A DNA stretch of 64,000 bases, taken from positions 62,001 to 126,000 of the forward strand of contig JARBJD010000089.1 of the NCBI GenBank assembly GCA_033064195.1. Direction: 5' to 3'. Source of the stretch: Blattamonas nauphoetae (lineage: Eukaryota; Preaxostyla; Oxymonadida). This document shows, piece after piece, positions 33,738 to 42,870 of this stretch. The first letter of the stretch is position 1. The number at the start of each line of letters is the position of its first letter. A program made the translations under genes and the position numbers. Under the pieces are notes generated by a model that saw only the letters and a list, made by a program, of their open reading frames with translations, searched no databases and had not been told where the DNA came from.

Positions 33738-36700
33738 TTATGCCGAACCATAGCCTGGTGGCTCGATTCCATCTTTTGATGTATTGATAGCTTCCGATTC
33801 CTGCAGTTTTGTGTACCCATCTCTCTTCTTCCTTCGCCACAACACCATAATCACGACGAAAGCTGCGCATCCAAGCACAAGAACGAGGACGATGGGAAGG
33901 ACAATCGCGACAGCAACTCCAGCTCCAGCCGGCTTCTTGAATGCCACACCGAGCGGCTCTGTGCTCTGTTTGTACGCACCAGAGAAGACGATGGAAGCAG
34001 TCCACGTTTTCGACGGTGGGAAGGGGACGAGGGACATTGGTGCGATGACAGAGTATGTTGTGGGGTTTGGATTGAGGTATGTGAACTCGCGGTTGGAGAG
34101 GATCGACGAGACGTTCTCTGACTTGTTCTGGCCCGACACCTTCACGAGCATCGCACATGGATACAGGTTCGATCCCACAGCAGTCAGGTTCCACGTTGCT
34201 TCGGACTTCTTCGTCGCTTTCGTTTGGGTGAGAGTCCAGTTCGTCGGTTGAGGGACGAACATCGTGCCTTGCGGTTCAACCCCATCGAGTGTCACTTTGC
34301 AGTCGTCGATGGCAAGCATCCACAAGTTTGTGGTGTCGATTGGCTTCTCCTCTTTTTTGATGTTGGCCAGATCGAGCGACCCATTGTAGCAACCGAAAGA
34401 GCGTCCGATGGCGGGGAAGTTTTCGATGCCGAGAGAGCCGTCCAGAATCTCGATATCAGACGCTGTGACTGTTGCGCCTTTGAAGAGGAAGGCGGCGTTT
34501 CCGGGCGACCTGATGGTCAGGTTTTTGAGTTCGGTCTTGACTGCCCCAACGTTGATCACTCCACTTTGGAAATAGCAGATTTGTGTTCCGGTCGGCTTTT
34601 CGAATAAAGGTTTCTGTTGCAGCAGCGAGTCGACGAAAGAGAATGTTCCGGAGCACGACCCAATGCTCATCCAGTTCATCGACGGGGTGTTGATGTCGAG
34701 GTGTGAGAAGGAGATGGACGACATATCGTCGAACGTGAATTGCGGCTGGGTGTGAGTTGGTGACACTTGGAACACACACTGAGTCATCTTCACATCGCAT
34801 GTGGTGCATTTAAGGATCCTCGGGGCGATCGGAGGGCTTTCAAACTTGCAGCCGAAGAAACTCGTGCTGTAGCCTTCGATGGAGACGTGTGGTGTGTCGA
34901 GAGGGCGCTCAAAGTAGAAAGCGAGTTGGTGGAAGTTTGCTCGTCCGATCACCACGTTTGAGTTGGAGTCCATCTTTGTTTTGCGGGAAAGGGTGAGGGA
35001 GGCGTTGCACCAGAGACTATCTCTGGCTGGATTGTCCGATGAGATCTCAACAAATTCTGCCGAAAGTGTCACATCCGTCTTGACGAACGTTAAGTCCATG
35101 GTGTTCACGATAATCGACTTCACATCAGCTCCTTGTTTCAAGATAGCATACGACACAGTCGCACAAGGCAATTTCTCTCTCCCACACGGCGGGACATCGA
35201 GACCGAGAATTCCTGCTGTTATTGGTCCATCGGTGTGCGGGTGGATGAAATAGACAAGCGGGACGTATTCGTCAGTGTTGACAGATCCGACGGCAAACTT
35301 GATGTTCGGAGCGGTCAGTTTGTCGTACGAAGCGAGTGTCCCTTCGAATCGGCCGGCTTTGACAGGTGCTTCGAAGTTCTCGCCGTCGAGGAAGATGGAG
35401 TTGGCGATGGGGCTTGTTTCGATGACGCGGATGTTCTTCATCTCAACCATGTCGGCTGTGAAGGGGTTGGCCGCCTTGCGTGTGATCGCAGCGATCGCTC
35501 CCAACTTTCCAGTGCATTTCTCAAACACATTATTGTTCATAACCACCTTTCCGGCTTCCGCTGTGCTCTCCAAGATGCCTCCTGTGTTGGACGGCCCCTG
35601 GTGATCGAGGAAGAAGCTGTCGGTGACGCTGATTGTTCCGCCCTCGTGCAGGAAGACTGTGAACTTGTTCGTGTTTGGAGATTTTGTCGGAGTGGTCAAG
35701 TCGAGGTATGACACATCCAGGCGGCCTCCTTTTTGATGGACGAGAGCAGCGCTGTAGCCTTCGCATGTTCCTTTCACTGTTAAGCCGCTGATGACGACAT
35801 CGCCGTCGATGAGGGTGACGAAGGTTGTGCGTTGCATGAACTGGCTTGTGGTGAGGTCGACTGAGTCGATGGTCAGTTTGGAGTGTTTGACGACGAAGAG
35901 CTCGGTGCTGCTGCCGCTTCGAGTGACAATGGCCAGATCAGATACGGTGAGATCTGCATTGTTCGCAACATCAATCTTCGTCCTGCAGACAACTGAGAAT
36001 GTGGGATGGTCATCTGCGAGTCCAACGATGCTTGTGACAGCGTCTTCCAGAATTGTGAACGTGTTGATTTCCACACCCAAGTCACCAACAACTCTGAGTG
36101 TGTCACCCGACTTCAACTTTCTGTACGCGAACTGGAATGTCTGACATGGCAGCAAGTGTTCCCCACATTCCTCCAAATTGATGCCTTCCGGACCAACCTC
36201 GACATCCCCTTCCTGATGCGGGTATTTGTAGTACGCCAGTGGAATGATCATCCCATCTGTGATTCCCACAAACCTGGCGACTGATTCTTTTGTGAGATCT
36301 GCCTGTTTCGGGATAGTCCCATCGAGATTTCCTGCCTCCACAGGAATGTTGAACATGCTGCCTTTGAGGGTGATTGTGGTGCCCACAGGAGGTTCTTCCA
36401 TAATCTGGAGTGTTGTGAGTTGGAGGTTGGTGTTGGTGAACGGCTCCTCGTCCGGTCTTTCGATAAAAGCGATATTGTCTTCGACGCTGATGCACTGGTC
36501 GAACACGTTGTTGTTCAGGATGACTTCGCCTGTCCCGCCTGTGCTGTCGATGATCCCGCCTCTCCCATTCGTCCGCTGAATGTGAGAGAACAGACTGTTC
36601 TGTATCACCATTCTTCCGCCTCTGTTTGTGAAGAGCGCCATCGATTCCAACACCAAATCGTCGATGAACGAGCCGATGGTCAAATAGTTTGCGGAGAGCT

Positions 36701-37595
36701 TTCCGTTGGTCATTTCCACAAGGCCGGTCACCTTCTGCCGTTGATATCCCTTCAGAGAGACCGCTGTTAGTTCAACCTCTCCCCCATCGACGAAAATAAT
36801 CGCGGCTTCTGTAGGGGAGGAAATTTCAAATGACGCTTCGTCAATCACGAGTTTTCCGGCCATCCCAACGTTGATGATGTTTGTGGAGCTTTTCATGGGC
36901 GGAAACTGCTGTGATGTGATGGTCAGTGAACCTTTGAAAACTTTGAGGAACGTGGCGTCATGTGTGTCAGTAAGACCTGCTTTTGTGGTGTCCATATTAT
37001 CAACAGTGACATCTCCTTCAGAGACAGCGAGGAAGGTGAGTTGTTGGCCTGTCGGTGACTCTTTTAGGTCCGAGTCTGAGATGGAGAAACGTCCTTCACT
37101 AACAATTAGAATAGCAGCTAACTCAGCGTTTAATGTTGCTGAACCCGAATAAAATTGGAAGGATACCTGCGAGAAATCAGCTCTTCCTGAATTTTGGATG
37201 AGAGCAAATGAGCAGGTTTGATGGCGTTGGGCGGTGAGTAAAGAGAAAGTGGCCCGATCGTTCACAGTGAAAACATTGAGAAACTGAGGGACTGTTGGAT
37301 CACCTCGTATGATTACACTTCGATCTGCTCCTTGAAGAGTGATTGGTGAGTTGATTCTTGTTACTTCCTGTTCCTCACAAATTGATTCTTTCATGACTTC
37401 AAGAATCAAAGAATTTTGATCGGTGTTTGGAGCAAGACGAGAATAACCATAAGAAACCGTTTGGCATGGTAGATCTTCTGTTCCGCATGTATCTTCATTT
37501 GTCCCAGATGAACTGATGTAGATAATTGTATCATCATTACAATGAGATAATATCGCAACTAAAAGGATGGTCAAGAAGTTTCCGAACAAGAACAT
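33738..37595 (-). CDS. Type I membrane beta-helix surface protein without kinase
   Basis: 1285 residues, one exon. A clear signal peptide (MFLFGNFLTILLVAILSHC) is followed by three related ectodomain segments, each opened by a CG..LPC.T motif: CGTEDLPCQTVSYGY near residue 37, CGEHLLPCQTFQFAY near 475 and CGREKLPCATVSYAI near 803. The repeats within each segment look like right-handed beta-helix coils. A membrane span (VAIVLPIVLVLVLGCAAFVV) at about 1230-1250 is followed by WRRKKRDGY and a tail of about 33 residues with no kinase. It shares the CG..PC signature with the giant receptor, so both belong to one surface family. Likely adhesion or environmental sensing (inference). Confidence 0.88.
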   Translation of the reverse strand: MFLFGNFLTILLVAILSHCNDDTIIYISSSGTNEDTCGTEDLPCQTVSYGYSRLAPNTDQNSLILEVMKESICEEQEVTRINSPITLQGADRSVIIRGDPTVPQFLNVFTVNDRATFSLLTAQRHQTCSFALIQNSGRADFSQVSFQFYSGSATLNAELAAILIVSEGRFSISDSDLKESPTGQQLTFLAVSEGDVTVDNMDTTKAGLTDTHDATFLKVFKGSLTITSQQFPPMKSSTNIINVGMAGKLVIDEASFEISSPTEAAIIFVDGGEVELTAVSLKGYQRQKVTGLVEMTNGKLSANYLTIGSFIDDLVLESMALFTNRGGRMVIQNSLFSHIQRTNGRGGIIDSTGGTGEVILNNNVFDQCISVEDNIAFIERPDEEPFTNTNLQLTTLQIMEEPPVGTTITLKGSMFNIPVEAGNLDGTIPKQADLTKESVARFVGITDGMIIPLAYYKYPHQEGDVEVGPEGINLEECGEHLLPCQTFQFAYRKLKSGDTLRVVGDLGVEINTFTILEDAVTSIVGLADDHPTFSVVCRTKIDVANNADLTVSDLAIVTRSGSSTELFVVKHSKLTIDSVDLTTSQFMQRTTFVTLIDGDVVISGLTVKGTCEGYSAALVHQKGGRLDVSYLDLTTPTKSPNTNKFTVFLHEGGTISVTDSFFLDHQGPSNTGGILESTAEAGKVVMNNNVFEKCTGKLGAIAAITRKAANPFTADMVEMKNIRVIETSPIANSIFLDGENFEAPVKAGRFEGTLASYDKLTAPNIKFAVGSVNTDEYVPLVYFIHPHTDGPITAGILGLDVPPCGREKLPCATVSYAILKQGADVKSIIVNTMDLTFVKTDVTLSAEFVEISSDNPARDSLWCNASLTLSRKTKMDSNSNVVIGRANFHQLAFYFERPLDTPHVSIEGYSTSFFGCKFESPPIAPRILKCTTCDVKMTQCVFQVSPTHTQPQFTFDDMSSISFSHLDINTPSMNWMSIGSCSGTFSFVDSLLQQKPLFEKPTGTQICYFQSGVINVGAVKTELKNLTIRSPGNAAFLFKGATVTASDIEILDGSLGIENFPAIGRSFGCYNGSLDLANIKKEEKPIDTTNLWMLAIDDCKVTLDGVEPQGTMFVPQPTNWTLTQTKATKKSEATWNLTAVGSNLYPCAMLVKVSGQNKSENVSSILSNREFTYLNPNPTTYSVIAPMSLVPFPPSKTWTASIVFSGAYKQSTEPLGVAFKKPAGAGVAVAIVLPIVLVLVLGCAAFVVIMVLWRRKKRDGYTKLQESEAINTSKDGIEPPGYGSA

Positions 37596-37825
37596 CCTAA
37601 TTTAGTGACAACAAAATTGATCATCCCACACTTCTCTCTTCTCTTCCACTTGAATGAACCCTCGATATTGGCTTGAACAGATCACGTATCTGCTTCTAAA
37701 CACACCCAAGAAAAGAAGAGAATAGGAAGATCGATGATGAGGTGAGAAGTACTCGATGAGATGAGATACTGAACAACACAACTGGAAGAGAGAGGGAGGT
37801 ATGTTCGACTGACAACGAACTTTGA

Positions 37826-40031
37826 TCAGCGCCTGTCCGCATTGTATGTCTGCTCGATTCTGAAGTTTTTCGCATCATTTTGGATGTTCTGATCGGTGTC
37901 CGCCTCGATCCCCACCACTCGCAGTTCGAACGCATCGTCCCACCCTTCTTCTCTCAAAAGCACTTCTCGTCTCTTCTGCCGCTCTCGCTTGTCTCGATTC
38001 CATTCTTGTGTCCTGTTCAGCATGCTCCTGAAGACTTTCTGAAATGGCTCTTCGTTCTCCATCTCGACCATCGTTCGCACTTCCCATTTCACAAGTTCTG
38101 ACACAAAGTCGGCATCGTGTTCGTCTGACCGAAGTTCCATGTTCTTGATGTGATTGTGGATATACCAAAGATAATACACGAGTTCAGTTTTGTCTTTTTC
38201 ATTCAGAAGGAGTCTATCCGAATTGTGGAAGATGAAGATGATGAATTGTTTGGCTGGCTCGAACACAGAAGCACGAATGTGAGGATAATGTTCGAGTTGT
38301 GCTTTTTCATTTTCTCCAATCGGCTCAAACATGAGGTAAATAAATCTTGTGATTAGAATATGAGTGTTGGACTCCGAGAGAGGAAGTGAAGCTAAATCGA
38401 CTGTTTCAAACATCCGACCAACAACATTCGCCTTCATGAACTGATCCTTCATCCTTGGATTGTGAACAACGATGTTTGTGATGGCGATGAAGATGTTCAA
38501 TCTGATTTCTTTGTGGTTGAGATTGAGAGAGTTGAAAATGAGGTCAGGGAAGGATGGATCGTCGAGGATGATTGTGTGGAAGGATGATTTACGGGGTTCT
38601 GCGATTCTGAAAGTCATTCTGACGAAGAAAAGCCATCCTTTACCCACAAAAGTCGCATAGGCAGATCGAAGACGGTTCAGAGAAAATGTCATTGGGGTGT
38701 CATCTGCAGAAACAGATGGAGTGGTTGGAGAAGAGCCGGAGGGAAGAGAAGCGATGAGAGTGTCGATATCTGACATGTTTGTGAGAATCGTTGTAAGAGC
38801 GTCTTTCACAAAGAGAATCAATTCTCGAACGATCTCAGAATCAAACTGAAATGACGAGAAATGATGGAAAGAGTCAAAACATACCTCGATTGGTGGAGAT
38901 GCGCGTAGAAGAAAAAGTGGGAGGAGGAACAAAGATGAACAGTCGTCAAGAGAACGGGTGACGATTAATTGATCATCTTCCGTGAGCTCGATGTATTTTG
39001 GGAGATGTGAAGGATCTGTTGGGAGATTAGTTTGGAATTTGGAGAAAACAATTCGGAGTTTCATTGTCAGAGCAGTCAGGAACGAGAGACCAGAATATTG
39101 TTCGTGTGGGGAAGGTGATGGGAAGATGGGTGAGGGGAGATGTGTGAGAGCAGGTGGATCTCGTCTGATGATAGGATAAAAGGTACGTAGAGAGAGAACG
39201 GCGATTCTGAGATGAGGGAAGAGAGAAATCCGAGCCAAAGTGATAAAAACCATAGAAAGAGGCGATGATTCTCCGATTTTGTCGAATGTGGAATTGATGA
39301 AGTCTTCGTGTTGGAGAAAAAGCGAGTCGACGATTTCAGGTTCGAAAAAGAGTGATTCCATGCAAGAACAACACTGAAAACAAATCAGCAAGTTGAATGA
39401 ATGAAACACACTGATTCCAATCCAGCACACGAAGACCAATCTCCAAATTGCGTGAGCACGAAAGAAGCGATTTCAGACGAAAGCGAAGAGCGAACGAACG
39501 AGGGCGATTTCGAATCTGAAAGAAAGCAGAAAGAAAGGAAGCAAGAAATGAAGACATCCATCATCACAAACAAGAAAACCACAAACAAAGAATCGAAACC
39601 AATTTCATCAGTTCAGCCTGAAATCAAAGCCACAATCAACAATCAACAAAACAGAAAACGAGACCACAAGTCCAGATGAGTGAGGGACACAACACAAAGG
39701 AGACAGAAATCGACACCAATCATCGAAACTGTCATCCGACCGACTTTCTGAAACACATCCAAACAGTCAACAAATCGATGAAGAAAACAATATCACACAC
39801 CAGATGCCACTTTCTGCAATGTTCGGAGTGTGTCGACTATAATATCTTCATCATCACATTGTAATCTTTCAAGGAGTGACGAGATGTTCGACTGAAGAAT
39901 CGAGAGAGCGAGAAAAGCGATTCACGAGAACAGACTTGGTCCCAAGATGTCTCAGATGCTGAAGTACTATCAAGACAGTGGCAAGTGCCGACTTCCTGGG
40001 CCAAATGTGATCGAGACGTTCGGGTCCCCAT
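37826..40031 (-). CDS. Seven-exon helical-repeat family protein, copy 3
   Basis: Exons in transcription order: 40031-39936, 39891-39801, 39747-39668, 39617-39587, 39515-39412, 39373-38885 and 38845-37826; introns 44, 53, 50, 71, 38 and 39 nt; 636 residues. Exons 2-7 match the other copies in length and phase. Exon 1 (MGTRTSRSH to TSWDQ) is open but its first part does not resemble exon 1 of copies 1 and 2; only the end (SxTSWxx) does. Its ATG lies 51 bp from the divergent Merlin transposase ATG, so the transposon may have replaced the original 5' end. The C-terminal segment is identical in DNA to copy 4 over about 202 bp. Confidence 0.8.
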
Positions 40032-40081
40032 AATACCTTTTAATTTCAAATCTGCTCATTGATTTTCATTCATTTTTGAAA

Positions 40082-40930
40082 ATGAACGCAGATAACGATC
40101 TTTCTGTCCTTGAATGGCAGGATATCTTTCGATCAAAGGCAGACACGATTCAGTTTCTTCTAGACGAGAATATCCTTCCAGTCCCGAATTGTCCCACTTG
40201 CAACGAACCAATGACCGTCTCCAACGAAAGGAACCGTCGTTGGAGATGTCGAAAGCACGATCGAAACCTATCTCTCTTCAAATCAACACCATTCCACGGA
40301 TCTCATCTTGAGATCAACAAAGCACTACTCGTCTCCCTATACTGTTACCTAAATCTCGATCAAACATATGCTGTTCAGCTGAGTGGGGAGAGTAGAGGGG
40401 CAGTGTGCACAATATTCACTCTCTGTCGACAAGCTGCGACGATGAGTGTGTGGGGTGGTTTTATGACAATTGGAGGCGAGGATCGGACTGTGGAAGTCGA
40501 CGAAGCCCTCTTCGGACGACAAAAGAACGGAAGAGGGCGTGCTAGAACTGAACGTTGGGTTCTAGGACTTGTAGAACGGCCGACCGATGGACCGATGCGG
40601 GCCGTTTATCTTCCAGTGCAAAATAGAACAGCTCCTGTCCTCCTAGGAATCATACATGCAGTCTGTGATCCTGGGACAACAATCTTCACCGATAGGTGGG
40701 CTGGGTATTCGACATTGGAACAAGAATTGAATATGAGACATGGAACCGTGAACCACACATACTATTTCAAAGATCCAATAACCGGAGTCCATATCAACCG
40801 GGTGGAGGGGTCGTGGGCGCATCTTCGACGATTCATGCCAAAATCGGGGGTCGCTTCAACATCATCGGATAAACACGCAACTTCGGGAAAACCCGCAACT
40901 CTATTTTCAAACAACCTATATCACCTCTAG
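40082..40930 (+). CDS. Merlin (IS1016/ISXO2-like) transposase
   Basis: 282 residues from ATG 40082; an ATG two codons upstream is also possible. A zinc-ribbon-like start (CPTCNEPM ... WRCRKH) is followed by the DDE core: VDEALFG (first D), FTDRWAGY (second D) and NRVEGSWAHLRRF (E). The order and motifs fit the ISXO2-like fold of eukaryotic Merlin DNA transposons. The frame is intact and the catalytic triad is present, so the element is young or was active recently. I could not find convincing terminal inverted repeats in the flanks. Confidence 0.85.
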   Translation: MNADNDLSVLEWQDIFRSKADTIQFLLDENILPVPNCPTCNEPMTVSNERNRRWRCRKHDRNLSLFKSTPFHGSHLEINKALLVSLYCYLNLDQTYAVQLSGESRGAVCTIFTLCRQAATMSVWGGFMTIGGEDRTVEVDEALFGRQKNGRGRARTERWVLGLVERPTDGPMRAVYLPVQNRTAPVLLGIIHAVCDPGTTIFTDRWAGYSTLEQELNMRHGTVNHTYYFKDPITGVHINRVEGSWAHLRRFMPKSGVASTSSDKHATSGKPATLFSNNLYHL

Positions 40931-41049
40931 CGTTCTCCTTTTCAGTATCAAGTGCGGACCAATATTGCATTCAATATCCACATTTTTACCTCTAAATATG
41001 GTGTATTCAATTCACAAGTGCTCATTGTGGGTCGTTTTTTTTCATTGAA

Positions 41050-42861
41050 ATGAATCAACCTGATCCGAACGCTGCAGTAGAAGAGAACCGCCGTCGGAGG
41101 AGGAAACAACCGTACAAGCCTCGCCTGGACCGATTTCAGAAGCAAGAAGGCGGGTGGATGCGTGTTCGTGATGTTGACTTTCCGGGTCTCCAAACAGTCG
41201 ACAAACATAAGAAATATCGGATGAGGATTTGCCACATATACGGCGAACCTCAAGAAATCTCACACCGACATTCATTCCTCACAGAAAACGAACAAAACCA
41301 ACTATACAATTGGGTCATAAATTCAATCGAAATGAATATCTTCCCGTCGATAAACGAAATATGCCAGAAGGTTTTCTTCCGCTTTTTTCATAATATTTCA
41401 GGCTGCCGAGGTGAAGCAGCAAAGGGTCTGTCTCGCTGTCATGCCCCATGTAACTCCACCAGACTGGAGCTGGGGAAAAAGTTCATAAAGGGGTACGCGG
41501 ACTTCATTCTCCGTCGTCCCCAAATTGTGGATGAAGCCAGGATACGCGCACGCACTCGTAACAACTTAACTCCCTTCTATGCACTCGTTCAAGACCTCTT
41601 CCAACTTCATCGGTACCGGCCAGAGCTAGTGTTTAATATGGATGAAACTTCGTCCACCACGAAATTTCAGCATCGGACACTGAGGGTGGGAACTCGTGGT
41701 CATCCTCATGTGATGACCCGAGAGCGGACAAGGGTCTCGGCGCTCACGCTTCTCATTGTGATTGGAGGCGATGGAACACGTCTCGACACACACATCCTCG
41801 TCCCTCAGAGGATGTGGTTCCCTGCACTAGATGACTATCACCCAAGAGGATTCACCTATCATTCAACAGCAACCGGCTGGATGACAACTGATATGTTCGC
41901 TCACATCATCCTCGAACATATTCTTCCAGACATAATAAAAAGGAGGGAGGAGATCAGGCCTCCTGACAATCCACTCGGTGCTCCTCCAGAGCGGTGTCTC
42001 ATCGTTTTGGACGGACATTCGTCCCGAATCAACAGAGGATTGTGGCTGGGTGTTCGAGATAAGAACATTGATGTGGTCGTCCTACCCGCAAATACATCGG
42101 CCTGGACCCAGCCCTGTGACAAGTGGGTTAATGCCAACCTGAAGCGTCAGTTCACCCAGTTGACCCCGATTCCATCTGAACGAGACAGACCAGCTCAAAT
42201 GATTCCCTGGCTTGAGCGAATTCAGGCCTATGTTCGCCGAGCCACCGATGAAGCTCACATCAGAGCATCGTGGAGGGAGACAGGGTTGATCCCCCTCAAC
42301 CCTGAAGTGGTCCTTGAAGGACTGCCACTCGGTCACCATGTCGTTCTCCCTCCCAATAGATTGTCTCTGTCTTCGGAGTTGATCACTTCGGAGGCCTTTA
42401 TGCAGAGGTGGGCTGCACACGATCAACATCATGGCCGGGAACTACACGTTTACAACCAACACCAGGAGATCCAAGCAGTTCTGCTTGAACTTGGTCTCGA
42501 TTACGATGTCAATGATCTGGTCATCCCGGAACTTGTCAACGAGGACGATGATGAGAGAACTGACGATTCGAATGAGGTAATCGATGAAGGCGCAGAGCGA
42601 AGACGGCGGAATCTGCGACTTGAAAGAAGGAGCCCTTCAACACAGGAAGAGTCCGATGATGGTCAGGAAATGCATCGCTCACCGATTCGTCTTGGGAGTC
42701 ATAAAAGGAGAATACACTCGCCACGCGGTCGAGGGACCAGGGGTGCAGAAGGTGATCGCAAGGAAATAGCAATTGATTTGACAGATGATAGTGAGGGTCG
42801 AGAAAGAAAACGCTATTTGAAATATGGCGCGGAGTTCTTTCATTTTCGGACGACAGAATGA
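41050..42861 (+). CDS. Pogo/CENP-B-like DDE transposase
   Basis: 603 residues from ATG 41050. A basic N-terminus precedes a CENP-B/Tc5-type helix-turn-helix (FLTENEQNQLYNWVINSI, then GKKFIKGYADF). The DDE_1 core has FNMDETSS (first D), VLDGHSSRIN (second D) and TQPCDKWVNANLKR (third D). The C-terminal 120 residues are acidic then basic. A 31-nt stretch at 41371-41401 begins GTTTTC and ends TTTCAG and could be an intron; removing it would give a better helix-turn-helix sequence for about 30 codons but shifts frame before GKKF, so a compensating change would be needed. The stop lies about 10 bp before the satellite. Confidence 0.85.
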   Translation: MNQPDPNAAVEENRRRRRKQPYKPRLDRFQKQEGGWMRVRDVDFPGLQTVDKHKKYRMRICHIYGEPQEISHRHSFLTENEQNQLYNWVINSIEMNIFPSINEICQKVFFRFFHNISGCRGEAAKGLSRCHAPCNSTRLELGKKFIKGYADFILRRPQIVDEARIRARTRNNLTPFYALVQDLFQLHRYRPELVFNMDETSSTTKFQHRTLRVGTRGHPHVMTRERTRVSALTLLIVIGGDGTRLDTHILVPQRMWFPALDDYHPRGFTYHSTATGWMTTDMFAHIILEHILPDIIKRREEIRPPDNPLGAPPERCLIVLDGHSSRINRGLWLGVRDKNIDVVVLPANTSAWTQPCDKWVNANLKRQFTQLTPIPSERDRPAQMIPWLERIQAYVRRATDEAHIRASWRETGLIPLNPEVVLEGLPLGHHVVLPPNRLSLSSELITSEAFMQRWAAHDQHHGRELHVYNQHQEIQAVLLELGLDYDVNDLVIPELVNEDDDERTDDSNEVIDEGAERRRRNLRLERRSPSTQEESDDGQEMHRSPIRLGSHKRRIHSPRGRGTRGAEGDRKEIAIDLTDDSEGRERKRYLKYGAEFFHFRTTE

Positions 42862-42870
42862 CAGAGAAGT

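Noticed and set aside
41371-41401. 31-nt intron in the pogo-like transposase
   Set aside because: Splice signals fit, but removal shifts the frame into a stop unless another change is assumed; kept only as a note.
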